Both the position numbers and the translations under genes were made by a program. A DNA stretch of 64,000 nucleotides from the NCBI RefSeq assembly GCF_024172125.1, contig NZ_JAMZEA010000007.1, positions 62,001 to 126,000 on the forward strand, in the 5' to 3' direction. The stretch is from Actinomadura rupiterrae (GTDB taxonomy: Bacteria > Actinomycetota > Actinomycetes > Streptosporangiales > Streptosporangiaceae). A model generated the notes under the pieces. The model made no database searches and was not told where the DNA came from. It was given only the letters and a program-made list of their open reading frames with translations. This document shows positions 54,194 to 63,089 of this stretch, one piece after another; the first letter of the stretch is position 1; each line of letters starts with the position of its first letter.

Positions 54194-55525
54194 ATGCGCC
54201 TCGACACTGTCGCCTTCCGCTACGGACGGCGTGGCCCCTGGGTGCTCCGCGACGTCACCCTCGCTCTCGGTCCCGGCGACATCATCGAGCTCACAGGACC
54301 CAACGGCGCGGGCAAGTCGACCTTGCTCCGCCTGCTGGCCGGCCTGCACCGCCCACGCCGCGGCAAGATCACCGAACGCCCCGCCTCGATCGGCTACGCC
54401 CCCGAACGCTTCCCCGCCGACCAGCCGTTCACGGTGACCACCTACCTGGCGCACATGTGCGCATTGCACAACCTCCCCCGCGACGCCTCACAGCACTGGA
54501 CCCACCTCCTCAACCTCGATCACCTCCTGAACACCCCGCTCCCCGAACTCTCCAAGGGAAGCGCGCAAAAAGTGGGCCTCATCCAAGCGCTACTCCCCTC
54601 CCCCAAGCTCCTGCTCCTGGACGAACCCTTCTCCGGCCTGGACGCCGCAACCCTGGCCCAACTCCCCGAACTCCTAGCCACCCTCGCCGCCAACGGCACA
54701 ACAATCGTCCTCAGCGACCACCAACGCCTCCTCCACCACCCAGCCATCACCAACCTCCCACCCATCCGCCACCTCCACCTCGCCAACAACACCCTCACCG
54801 AACCCACCCCCGCACCAACCAGCACCCCCAACCCCACTTCACCAATCGCCATCCGCACCCCCGGCCCCGGATCCCCCACCTCACCCCCCGAGGCCCCCTC
54901 CGCCCCGAAGCCGACCCCCGAATCCTTGGCTGAGGACGCGGCCAGCCGAGCAGTGACGACACCCGGCACACCAACCCCATCAACGCCCGCCCCCGGGCCT
55001 GATGCACCCCCCGCTACCGCCTCGCCTAATGCACGCGCCGCCACCGCCTCCCCCGATACGTCCACCGCTAGCGCCTCACCTGCGGCATCCGGCGTCGATG
55101 TCTCCGCCGCCTTGGATCAAACCCCGGCGCCTCCGTTCCCAGAGGCAAGCACCACGCCCCGCTCGCCCGTCCAGGTGATCAACGCGCCGGCGGACGCTCC
55201 GGAGCAAGGCGCCTCATCCAAAGACCCCCAACCCACCCCGCCCAGAACGAGCCAGAGCACATCACGCACCAGCACCCAAGAGCCACCGGACGGCCCGCAC
55301 ACCCCCAGCCCTGGCGCACCACTCCAGCCGACCCCAGACACAGCCGAAGCATCGACAGGCGCCACCAACGGCTACTCACGCAGAACAGCTTCGTCGCAAT
55401 CATCCTCAGACGTTCCTGACGGATGGACGGTCCTAGAGGTGGTCGTGCGGGCGGACGAGGCCGACGCCGTCGAACGTGAACTGCGCGCCGCCGGACGGAC
55501 CGTTCGAAGGGGCGCCTCCGAATGA
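54194..55525 (+). CDS. ABC transporter ATPase with a long low-complexity insert
   Basis: 443 residues. The ATPase domain fills residues 1-~200: Walker A GPNGAGKSTLLRL, signature LSKGSAQKVGLIQAL, Walker B LLLLDEPFSGLD and switch His LSDHQRLLHH. About 200 residues of Pro/Ser/Thr/Ala-rich sequence follow (for example SPNARAATASPDTSTA). Then comes a small folded end, WTVLEVVVRADEADAVEREL and RAAGRTVRRG, which would normally sit right after the ATPase domain. Its stop overlaps the permease start (ATGA). Substrate unknown. Confidence 0.85.
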   Translation: MRLDTVAFRYGRRGPWVLRDVTLALGPGDIIELTGPNGAGKSTLLRLLAGLHRPRRGKITERPASIGYAPERFPADQPFTVTTYLAHMCALHNLPRDASQHWTHLLNLDHLLNTPLPELSKGSAQKVGLIQALLPSPKLLLLDEPFSGLDAATLAQLPELLATLAANGTTIVLSDHQRLLHHPAITNLPPIRHLHLANNTLTEPTPAPTSTPNPTSPIAIRTPGPGSPTSPPEAPSAPKPTPESLAEDAASRAVTTPGTPTPSTPAPGPDAPPATASPNARAATASPDTSTASASPAASGVDVSAALDQTPAPPFPEASTTPRSPVQVINAPADAPEQGASSKDPQPTPPRTSQSTSRTSTQEPPDGPHTPSPGAPLQPTPDTAEASTGATNGYSRRTASSQSSSDVPDGWTVLEVVVRADEADAVERELRAAGRTVRRGASE

Positions 55526-56211
55526 TCGCCCTCATCCGCTTCCAGCTCGCCGGCTACCTCCGTTCCATGAGGTTCCTTCCCCCGTTGATCGTCGCGGTCC
55601 TGCTGGTGCTTCTCGTGTTCGGGCAGTGGCCGAGCGGTCCCGACCGGATCAAGCTCGCCACCGGCACTCTGGGGGACGCCGCAGCCTTCATGGTTCCGCT
55701 CTCGGCATGGACGTCCCGCTCGCTGCTCGACACCCAACCCACCGTCCAGCGCTGGATCACCCTCCTGGCCGTCCGACAGTCGGCCATCGCGGGCCTCCTC
55801 GCCGCCTTCACGGCCAGCACCGTCCTCGGCCTCATCCTTTTCGCAGCTCCCCTCCTCCAAGCGCTGACCATCGGAGTCCCCGCGGCGACCACGGCCGCCG
55901 CAGCCCTGCTCGTCCCGCTCGCCTGCGCCGCCGGAACCCTCATCGGCGCCTGGACGAGCCGAGCCATCATCCCTGGTGCAGGCGCCTCCCTCCTGACCCT
56001 CCTCGCCATCCTCACCGCGTCCCTCCTCCTCGGCCTAGGACGCCTGAGTTTCCTAGCCATCCCCTACCTGGACTGGATAAAGGCGGCCCACAACGGCCCG
56101 TCCAACCTCCAGTCCTCCCTCCCAGCAGTCCTCCTCCACCTATTCCTCTGGTGCGCCGCAGCAGCCACCGGATACCTCCTAACCCTCCACCGCCAAACCA
56201 CCCCCACCTGA
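55522..56211 (+). CDS. ABC transporter permease, six-helix type
   Basis: 229 residues, hydrophobic throughout: LPPLIVAVLLVLLVFGQW, IAGLLAAFTASTVLGLILFA, TTAAAALLVPLACAAGTLIG, GAGASLLTLLAILTASLLLG and a last helix LLHLFLWCAAAATGYLLTL. Forms an ABC-2-like exporter with the upstream ATPase. No family-specific motif for the substrate. Confidence 0.82.
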   Translation: MIALIRFQLAGYLRSMRFLPPLIVAVLLVLLVFGQWPSGPDRIKLATGTLGDAAAFMVPLSAWTSRSLLDTQPTVQRWITLLAVRQSAIAGLLAAFTASTVLGLILFAAPLLQALTIGVPAATTAAAALLVPLACAAGTLIGAWTSRAIIPGAGASLLTLLAILTASLLLGLGRLSFLAIPYLDWIKAAHNGPSNLQSSLPAVLLHLFLWCAAAATGYLLTLHRQTTPT

Positions 56212-56934
56212 CCCCCAGCCCCCAACCAAGCCCGCCCCTACCGCCCCCACCTGCTACCCCGCCCCACTTGCCCCGCCCCCCACCTCCACTCGCCCCACGT
56301 CCCATCACGTCCCACGCATCTCCACGTCCCACCTGACCCGCGCCTCGCCCTCCACCAGCCAGGCACACCCCGTGCCCGCCGACCAACCGTCACGTCGCGC
56401 GCAGGTCGTCGAGGCCGAACAGCTTCCGAGCTCGCCAAAGCCGGAGAGACCGAGCTCAGCGCCGAGCCCGCAGGCGGACGCACCAGAGCAAGAACCACCC
56501 CTTACGCCCCGCGCCGCCCAACACCACAAGCAACACCACGCCCCAACAACCACGCTCACCCCCACCCCTCGCGCTCACGCCCCCCCCGCCCCAACCACGC
56601 CCACAACACGCCCAGGCCCACGACCCCAGCACGGCCAAGGCACCGCACCGCCGAGGTACGGACGGCCAAGGCACCGCACCGCCGACAGACACGGACGGCC
56701 GGGAGGCACGGACGGCCGGCAGGACGGGCGGCCCGGGGGCACGCCAGAGCACGGCCCCGGCACGACCCGGGGGGCGCCGCCACAACACGGACGTCGCGGC
56801 CACAGCAAGGCCGGGCACGATCGGGTCCACGGCCGCAACACAGTCGGGGTGCGTCCAGGCAGGTCGGGTGCGATCGGAGCCCGGCCCCGGCACGGGGCCG
56901 GGCTGTGCCGGGGCCACGACCACAACTACGGCAA
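56212..56934. other. Gene-free low-complexity region with short direct repeats
   Basis: Pyrimidine-rich on the plus strand at the left (runs of CCCC and ACC), then GC-rich short repeats. An exact 24-base repeat occurs at 56631-56654 and 56662-56685 (period 31), and ACGGACGGCC recurs at least four times between 56660 and 56740. Open frames here have third-position composition unlike neighbouring genes, so I do not call them. Confidence 0.55.
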
Positions 56935-57990
56935 GACACGGGGACGCCAACTACGACCGCAACAGCAACCGCAAACGCCAACCACAACGCCGAACGCAAC
57001 AGCCGCTGCACCCTCGTCGCCCCCGACCGCCAACGGGGAGCCAGCGCAAGCGACGGTCAGTGCCGCGCGCGCGAACAAGCCTGCTGATGCACGGCACCGC
57101 CGGGACGCGTCCAGAGGCCACGGCAAGACAACGGCGACGCCAACTACTACGGCTACAACAACCGCGAACGCCAACTGCGACACCGAACGCAAAGGCAACT
57201 GCGACTTCGACCGTCAACGGCGAAGAGCGGCGCAGGCGACGACGCAGGCGACGGTGAATGCAGCGCGGTGCGAACAGCCTGCTGAGGCACGACACAGCCG
57301 AGGAGTAGGCACGGCCGGGGCCACAACAAGACATCGGGACGCCAACACGACCGCAACGGCAACCGCGAACACCGACCACGACGCAGAACGCAACAGCAAC
57401 TGCGACCTCAACTCCTCCAGCCACGGCGAAGGCGAAGGTGACTGCTACAGCGACGAAGGCGAACGCGAAGGCCGAGGCGAACGCGAAGGCCGAGGCGAAC
57501 GCGAAGGTCAGCGCAGCGTGAGGCGCACAGCCTGCTAAGGCACGGCCGGGGCAAGCCGAGGTGCGGCTGGCGCATGGCCACGGCGCGGCGGGCCACGGCC
57601 GGGCGCAGCACGACCGGGTTCACGCCCACGCCAATCGGGACGCCAACACGCCCGCAACGGCAACCGCGAAGGCCGACCGCGACGCCGAACGCAACGGCCG
57701 CTGCAACCTCCACCACGACCGCCAACGCGGAGGACGGCGGAGTCGACGGTCAGCGCAGCGCGGAGCGAACAGCCTGCTGGGCACGGCACGGCCGGGCCGA
57801 ACGACCACAACCACGACGAGACATCGAGGACGCTGAGTGCGACCGCAGCAGCAACCGCGAACATCGACCGCGACGCCGAACGCAATCGCAACTGCGACCT
57901 CCGACTGGCAATGCCAGAGGCGAGGGTGAACGCGAAGGCGGAGGTCAGTGCAGAGTGAGGCGAACAACCTGCTGGGTGGTACAGGTAGCG
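56935..57990. repeat. Array of five diverged ~190-bp repeats
   Basis: Each unit starts with a GACGCCAAC-type anchor (56943, 57136, 57338, 57639, 57829). It continues with CGACCGCAACAGCAACCGCGAACG-like and GCGACGCCGAACGCAAC-like words and ends with GCGAACAGCCTGCTGAGGCACG. Spacing is 193, 202, 301 and 190; the third unit carries ~100 extra bases with an inner AACGCGAAGGCCGAGGCG repeat. Frames change between units on both strands, and third-position GC is low for this genome, so one intact coding array is unlikely. Noncoding repeat or decayed repetitive gene. Confidence 0.75.
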
Positions 57991-58173
57991 AGGTGATCGG
58001 CTGTTGTGGCCTATTGCCGCAATCTCAGCTCGTGGGACGGCGTCATTGGTTGGGGCGGGCGTGGGTCTGCGGCCGTTGGCGTGCGGTGGCGGCTGCTCGG
58101 GTGGGGACGAGGGCGGCGGACGAGCGGGCGGGACGTGTGAAGGAGGCATGCGGGTCTCCGAGGACGCGTGGTG

Positions 58174-60372
58174 TCATAGCGCGTGGTGGTTGAGCCAGGC
58201 GCTTTCCAGGGGAGCGTCTGGCTGGACGGTGAAGTACAGGCGGCCTGGGGCGCCCCAGAACCAGCCCAAGGGTGGGTCCGAGTCGAGTTGGAGGATGAGG
58301 CGTCTGGTGTTGAGGCTCTCGCGGAGCCGGTCGGTGAGTCGGCGTGTGGCGGCCTTACGGGCCTCGGACGCTCGCCTCGCCTGGGCGGCGGCGAACGCCT
58401 CCTGGTCAGCGGAGGCACTCGATCTCGCCGCCGCGACGGCGGCCCGGACCTCGTCCAAGCGGATGGAGTGCACATTCGCCGGGAGGACCGAGACCGAGCG
58501 CCGTTGGGTCCGCGGGTAAAGGAACGCCGGGTCATGATCTGTGGCATCCGGCAGAGAGTCACCATCGGGTCCGGACGGCTCCCGGCTCGGTCCCAGCGGA
58601 CGGCGAGGAGAAGATTCCGGGTCGCCGTCCAGGCTGCGCGGGCGAGTCGACGCCGTTCCCGGAGCGCTCTCCAGGCTGCGCGGACGGTCCCCCGGCGTCC
58701 CCTGAGCATCCCCCGGGCCGCCCGAATGGGCCGACGATGTTTCCGAGGCGTCCTGCAGGCTGGGCGGACGGGCCGCCGACGCTCTCGGAGCATCTTCCAA
58801 GCGGTGCAGCCGAGCCGCTGGCGCTCCCGGAGCGTCCTTCAAACCGTGCAGACGGCCCGGCGGCGTTCCCCCCGCATCCTCCAAGCCGCGTGGACGGGCC
58901 GGCGACGTTCCCGAGGCGTCCCGCAGGCTGGGCGGACGGGCCGCTGACGTTCCCGAAGCATCCTGCAGGCTGCGCGGACCAACCGGCAGCGTTCCCGGGA
59001 CGGTCTCCAGGTCGCGCGGACGAGGCGGCGACGTTTTCGGGGCGGTCTCTGGGCTGCGCGGTCGGGGTAGCGGCGGTTTCGGAGCGTTCTCTAGGCCGGA
59101 CGGGTGGGGAGGTGTGATTTCCGGGTCGTTGGTCGGGGCGTGAGGAGGAGGTAGCGGCGTTCGGGGATCGGCGTCCTGACTGCGCGGGCGTGCCGAACGC
59201 GTATCCGGAGAGGCCTCCAGGCGTGGGCGGGGAAGCGGGCTTTCTGGGGCGGCATTCAGGTCGTGTGGGCGGGGAAGCGGGGGCTTGGGATCGGTGCTCA
59301 GGACTCGCGTGGTGGAAGGGCGGGGTTCTGGGGTGTCGTCCGGGGCGGGTGAGTTGGGAATTGGCGTTGCTGGGTCGGTGGGCGGGTTGTTGTGCGGGTG
59401 GGCTGGTTCTGGGGTGGGGGTCAGGACGATGAAGCGCGGGGGTTCATCGGTGAGGTCTGGCGGTTCGTTGGGGGTTTCCTCGGGGTGGAGGCTGGAGGTA
59501 GTGGGGAGGGGCGGCTCGGTTGCGATCGGGCTTGTGGTGGCGTGGGTGGTTGTCGCGCTTTCGGCGACGGCCTGGGGTGGGACGTGGCGGTTCGGTGCGG
59601 TGCGGCGGTGCTTCTTCTCGGTGGGGCGGCGGTAGTCGGCTAGGCGGATGATCTGATCGGGTTCGGTGGATGGCGTGGGTGGCGCCGACTCGAGTTCGGC
59701 AGGTGAAGGAGGGGGCGGCGTAGTGAAGGTGGCGGAGCCCGGCGGGCCCAGGGGGGCGGAGCCGGGCGGGCCCAGGGGGCGGTGGTTCTCCAGGAGTACG
59801 GGCCATCCTCCGAGCTGGTGACGGGGGCCGTCGTCCGGCCAGATCTGGTCTAGCCAGCCTTCGTAGAGGGGGCGGTATGGGCCGAGCGTGCCGGGGCGGG
59901 CCTGTTCGAGCAGGTCGAGGGCCGGGTCGAGCGGGCTCGGCAGCGACCAAAAGGGAGCCGCGCCCCAGGAACGGGGCTCAGGGACGGCCGGCGGCACGGG
60001 AGGTGTCGCCGGTTTGAGATCGCGGGCGTAGACGCGCCAGGTCTCGAAGGTGCCGGACGTGTCGGGGGCGTCCCACGGACCGGGCCTGGTGCCCGAGTAG
60101 TAGAACGAGGCGTGGCCCAGCCTCGGGAGGCCGTCCGTCGGCGGAAGCCCGGCGAAGTCGATCGTGCCGAGGTGGGCGAGCGGGCGGCCCGACGCGGTGG
60201 GCCAGGGCTCGCCCGCCGGGAGTAACGGCGAGCCGCCGAGGTGGACGGCGCCGGACGTCGCCGGGACGAGGCGCAGCGCGGGACGGGCCAGCGTGAGCAG
60301 GATCCCGGCGGTCTCCGGCGTCAGGAAGGCGCTGAAGAGCGGGTGCAGTTGGCGGAACAGTTCGGCGTTCAT
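58174..60372 (-). CDS. DUF1963-type protein split by a large repeat insertion
   Basis: 732 residues. The N-terminal ~200 residues (GEPWPTASGRPLAHLGTIDF, GHASFYYSGTRPGPW, HQLGGWPVLLENHRPLG) and the last ~50 (RLILQLDSDPPLGWFWGAPG, LYFTVQPDAPLESAWLNHHA) together make a DUF1963/YwqG-like domain. Between them lie about 420 residues of Pro/Thr/Ser-rich sequence. That stretch includes some 16 copies of a 14-residue repeat (consensus ARPRSLEDAPGTSP, residues ~367-602) and a short helical stretch (EVRAAVAAARSSASADQEAF). DUF1963 function is unknown. ATG 60372 is the only plausible start. Confidence 0.8.
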   Translation of the reverse strand: MNAELFRQLHPLFSAFLTPETAGILLTLARPALRLVPATSGAVHLGGSPLLPAGEPWPTASGRPLAHLGTIDFAGLPPTDGLPRLGHASFYYSGTRPGPWDAPDTSGTFETWRVYARDLKPATPPVPPAVPEPRSWGAAPFWSLPSPLDPALDLLEQARPGTLGPYRPLYEGWLDQIWPDDGPRHQLGGWPVLLENHRPLGPPGSAPLGPPGSATFTTPPPPSPAELESAPPTPSTEPDQIIRLADYRRPTEKKHRRTAPNRHVPPQAVAESATTTHATTSPIATEPPLPTTSSLHPEETPNEPPDLTDEPPRFIVLTPTPEPAHPHNNPPTDPATPIPNSPAPDDTPEPRPSTTRVLSTDPKPPLPRPHDLNAAPESPLPRPRLEASPDTRSARPRSQDADPRTPLPPPHAPTNDPEITPPHPSGLENAPKPPLPRPRSPETAPKTSPPRPRDLETVPGTLPVGPRSLQDASGTSAARPPSLRDASGTSPARPRGLEDAGGTPPGRLHGLKDAPGAPAARLHRLEDAPRASAARPPSLQDASETSSAHSGGPGDAQGTPGDRPRSLESAPGTASTRPRSLDGDPESSPRRPLGPSREPSGPDGDSLPDATDHDPAFLYPRTQRRSVSVLPANVHSIRLDEVRAAVAAARSSASADQEAFAAAQARRASEARKAATRRLTDRLRESLNTRRLILQLDSDPPLGWFWGAPGRLYFTVQPDAPLESAWLNHHAL
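58567..59274. repeat. 42-bp in-frame tandem repeat inside the DUF1963 gene
   Basis: About 16 units of 42 bases coding for 14-residue repeats with conserved RPxxLxDAxGT. The best-kept units lie between about 58650 and 58990; units become more diverged toward the gene's 5' side. Confidence 0.85.
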
Positions 60373-60440
60373 GTGACCCAGCGTGACCGGCCCCCGCCGG
60401 CCGCCGCCACTCGCCCGCCGATCTGTGGATAACTCTCCGG

Positions 60441-60959
60441 TCAGTCTTGTTCGAGGGCCGCGGCCAGTTGGGCGAGGAAGCGATCGACGTCCTGCTCGTC
60501 GTAGGCGCCGTTGAACCTGGCGGTACGGAAGGTCGCCTCGCGCACGTCGCGCGCGCTTACCGGCGGCTGGGTGCCGCGTAGGCCCGCGATGACCCTGTCT
60601 AGGAAGGCGTCCACGTCCGCCATGACGTAGCCCTGACGAGCGATCGCTCTAGGGAAGCGCACGCTGTGCACCCACCCGACAAGCCATTCGGGCTGAATAT
60701 GCGGACGGCGGTGGCGCGGCGCGGCGGACGTAGCGGCCATGGCCTGGAGCTCCAGGACGGTCTCCTGGAGCAGAGCGTCCACAGCGCGCCGGTCGTAGCC
60801 GCGCATCACCACGTCGAACCGGGCCTGCCGGACGTCGTCGGCCGTCAGTGGCGGCCCGCTGCCGTCCAGGGCGGCGCGGACGCGTCCCAGTAGCTCGTCC
60901 ACCTGGACGCGGTGGTAGCCGCGCATCACCACCGGGAAGCCTTCGGCCGTCGCAGCCAC
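60441..60959 (-). CDS. DivIVA-motif repeat protein
   Basis: 172 residues made of four short DivIVA-like motifs, each an FxxxxRGY-VD-FL pattern: FPVVMRGYHRVQVDELLGRV, FDVVMRGYDRRAVDALL, IARQGYVMADVDAFLDRV and FNGAYDEQDVDRFLAQL. Such proteins are found next to rlmN in actinobacteria, and their role is not established. Polar-growth proteins share the motif but have long coiled coils that are absent here. 33 bases after rlmN on the same strand. Confidence 0.85.
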   Translation of the reverse strand: MAATAEGFPVVMRGYHRVQVDELLGRVRAALDGSGPPLTADDVRQARFDVVMRGYDRRAVDALLQETVLELQAMAATSAAPRHRRPHIQPEWLVGWVHSVRFPRAIARQGYVMADVDAFLDRVIAGLRGTQPPVSARDVREATFRTARFNGAYDEQDVDRFLAQLAAALEQD

Positions 60960-60992
60960 CGGCGTTCTCCTTCCGGGGCGCGCGGCCGGGGC

Positions 60993-62132
60993 TCAGTCCT
61001 TGGTGGACGCGGCCAGCTGGCCGCAGGCCCCGTCGATCTCGCGCCCGCGCGTGTCGCGGACCGTGACCGGGACCCCGTGGGCCTCCAGCCGGCGGACGAA
61101 CTCGCGCTCGTCCTCGGGCCGGGAGGCGGTCCACTTGGAACCCGGTGTGGGATTCAACGGGATCAGATTGACGTGCACGAGGTGTCCGCGCAAGAGGCGG
61201 CCGAGCAGGTCGGCCCGCCACGCCTGGTCGTTCACGTCCTTGATCAGTGCGTACTCGATGGAGACGCGGCGTCCGGACCGCTCGGCATAGGCCCACGCGG
61301 CGTCCAGGACCTCGGCGACCTTCCAGCGGTTGTTGATGGGCACGAGGTCGTCGCGGAGCTCGTCGTCCGGGGCGTGCAGGGAGAGGGCGAGCCGCACCGA
61401 CATGTCCTCGGCGGCAAGCTTCTCGATCGCAGGCACGAGACCGACCGTGGAAACCGTCACGGAGCGCTGGGAGATGCCCAATCCACTAGGGGCAGGGTCG
61501 GTAATGCGCCGGACGGCGCCGATCACGGACTTGTAGTTGGCCAGAGGCTCGCCCATGCCCATGAAGACGATGTTGGAGACCCGTCCGGGACCGCCCGGTA
61601 TACGGCCGCGCGCCAGCGCTCGTGCGCCCGCGGCGACCTGCTCCACGATCTCGGCGGTGGACAGGTTCCGCGTCAGCCCCGCCTGCCCGGTGGCGCAGAA
61701 CGGGCAGTTCATGCCGCATCCGGCCTGTGACGACACGCACATCGTGGCCCGGTCCGGGTAGCGCATGAGCACCGACTCGAACAGGACGCCGTCGAACGCC
61801 TTCCAGACGGTCTTGAGCGTCTTCCCGTCGTCGCAGGCGAGTTCGCGTACAGGGTCAAGGAGTTTGGGCAGCAGGGCCCCGACCAGCCGCTCGCGGAGGG
61901 CGGCGGGCAGGTCGGTCATCTGCTCCGGGTCGTCCTCCAGCCGCGCGAAGTAGTGCCGGGACAGCTGGTCGGCCCGGAACGGCTTCTCGCCGAGCTCGGC
62001 GACGGCCTCCCGGCGCTCGGCGGCGGTCAGGTCCGCCAGATGGCGCGGCGGCTTGCCCCGGCGCGGAGCGGCGAAAACGAGCTTCGCTGGGGTCTTCTTA
62101 GCGGTGGCGGCCGGTTCGGCGGTGGCAGACAT
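60993..62132 (-). CDS. rlmN: Dual-specificity 23S rRNA/tRNA adenine-C2 methyltransferase
   Basis: 379 residues. Radical-SAM cluster motif CGMNCPFCATGQAGLTRNLS, substrate regions GMGEPLANYKSVIGAVRRI and SLHAPDDELRDDLVPIN, and the catalytic Cys near the C-terminus in GREIDGACGQLA. Makes 2-methyladenosine at A2503 of 23S rRNA and A37 of some tRNAs. ATG 62132; downstream of the GntR gene on the same strand. Confidence 0.97.
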   Translation of the reverse strand: MSATAEPAATAKKTPAKLVFAAPRRGKPPRHLADLTAAERREAVAELGEKPFRADQLSRHYFARLEDDPEQMTDLPAALRERLVGALLPKLLDPVRELACDDGKTLKTVWKAFDGVLFESVLMRYPDRATMCVSSQAGCGMNCPFCATGQAGLTRNLSTAEIVEQVAAGARALARGRIPGGPGRVSNIVFMGMGEPLANYKSVIGAVRRITDPAPSGLGISQRSVTVSTVGLVPAIEKLAAEDMSVRLALSLHAPDDELRDDLVPINNRWKVAEVLDAAWAYAERSGRRVSIEYALIKDVNDQAWRADLLGRLLRGHLVHVNLIPLNPTPGSKWTASRPEDEREFVRRLEAHGVPVTVRDTRGREIDGACGQLAASTKD

Positions 62133-62263
62133 GGTTCTTCCAGTGTCGCAAACCCCGGCCTATGCCTTGGACGCTTCCAGGCCACCCGCCCTAGGAACAC
62201 CGCCCGGGAGCACTCTCCCTGGGCCATTCGCTCTGGAGCGCCCCTGCGGGCGCCGCATGCCGC

Positions 62264-62935
62264 CTATGGGGTCGGGTCGTCCGCCCAGGCGTTCCGGACG
62301 TGCCGCAGGTGGTGGTCCATAGCGGCGGACGCGGCGCCCGGGTCTCCCGAAGCGATCGTGTCGAGCAACTCCAGATGCTCGCGCGCGTAAAAGGCGAGTT
62401 CCTGGCTCTGGGCGAGCTTGGGCACCCCGTAAAGGCGCGACCGGTAGCGGAGGCGCTCGACAACCTCGATCAGGTGCCGATTCCCTGCCAGGGCCAGCAA
62501 TTCCAGGTGGAAAGCGTGGTCGGCCTCGATGTAGGCGATGGTGTCGCCGCGCTCGGCGGCCTCCACGATCGCCTCGGCCATGGGCCGCAACGCCGCGATC
62601 CGCTCGGACGGGACGGATTCGGCGACCTTGCCTACCGTGGGCACCTCGATCAGCGTGCGGACGGCCGTGATCTCGTCCAGATCGCGCGCGGTCAGCTCGG
62701 TCACACGGAAGCCCTTGTTGCGGACGGCCGTGACGAGCCCCTCCTTGGCGAGGTCGAGCATCGCCTCGCGCACCGGCGTGGCGGAGACCCCGAAGCGCTC
62801 GGCGAGGACCGGCGCGGAGTACACCACGCCCGGCCGCATCTCGCCCGCGACCAGGGCGGCGCGCAGCGCCTCGGCGATCTCCTCCCGGACGTTCGGGCGG
62901 GCCCCGAGTGCGGGCAGGTTCGGCGTTTCGGTCAC
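62264..62935 (-). CDS. GntR-family regulator, FadR/FCD type
   Basis: 223 residues from GTG 62935 (AAGGAG 7 bases upstream); the upstream in-frame extension has no ribosome site. The winged helix reads NVREEIAEALRAALVAGEM, then SAPVLAERFGVSATPVREAM. The C-terminal FCD domain has metal/ligand residues in YIEADHAFHLELLALAGNRH and REHLELLDTIASGD and the end DHHLRHVRN. Divergent from the aminopeptidase P gene; a perfect palindrome lies between them. Confidence 0.93.
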   Translation of the reverse strand: MTETPNLPALGARPNVREEIAEALRAALVAGEMRPGVVYSAPVLAERFGVSATPVREAMLDLAKEGLVTAVRNKGFRVTELTARDLDEITAVRTLIEVPTVGKVAESVPSERIAALRPMAEAIVEAAERGDTIAYIEADHAFHLELLALAGNRHLIEVVERLRYRSRLYGVPKLAQSQELAFYAREHLELLDTIASGDPGAASAAMDHHLRHVRNAWADDPTP

Positions 62936-62966
62936 GGGCGCTCCTTCTTCCCCTGGCCGGTAGCGT

Positions 62967-62991
62967 GTCACATTGTGACGCACCGTCACAA
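62967..62991. promoter_or_regulatory. Palindromic operator for the GntR regulator
   Basis: TTGTGACG-CAC-CGTCACAA (62973-62991) is a perfect 19-base palindrome, and it overlaps a second one, GTCACA-T-TGTGAC (62967-62979). Three TGTGAC half-sites are thus phased in 25 bases. A weaker related dyad, TGTGAAATGTTACA, lies about 20 bases further right. Located 38 bases before the regulator start and about 100 before the peptidase start. Confidence 0.7.
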
Positions 62992-63089
62992 CACGGCCCG
63001 TAGATACAATGTGAAATGTTACAGTGCGGCCAACCCGCCCCACCTGGCCTTCACCCCGTCTTCCAGCCGGGACACCCGAAGGGACGCCC

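Noticed and set aside
56372..57538. A 388-codon plus-strand frame through the repeat array
   Set aside because: Composition dominated by Thr/Asn/Arg/Gly from simple repeats, poor third-position GC, no ribosome site and no continuation through the later repeat units.
57535..58149. Minus-strand frames in the repeat array with recurring VAVAFGVAVGVRGC-like peptides
   Set aside because: The peptide recurs because the DNA repeats, but the frame shifts between units and stop codons separate them, so no intact protein is supported.
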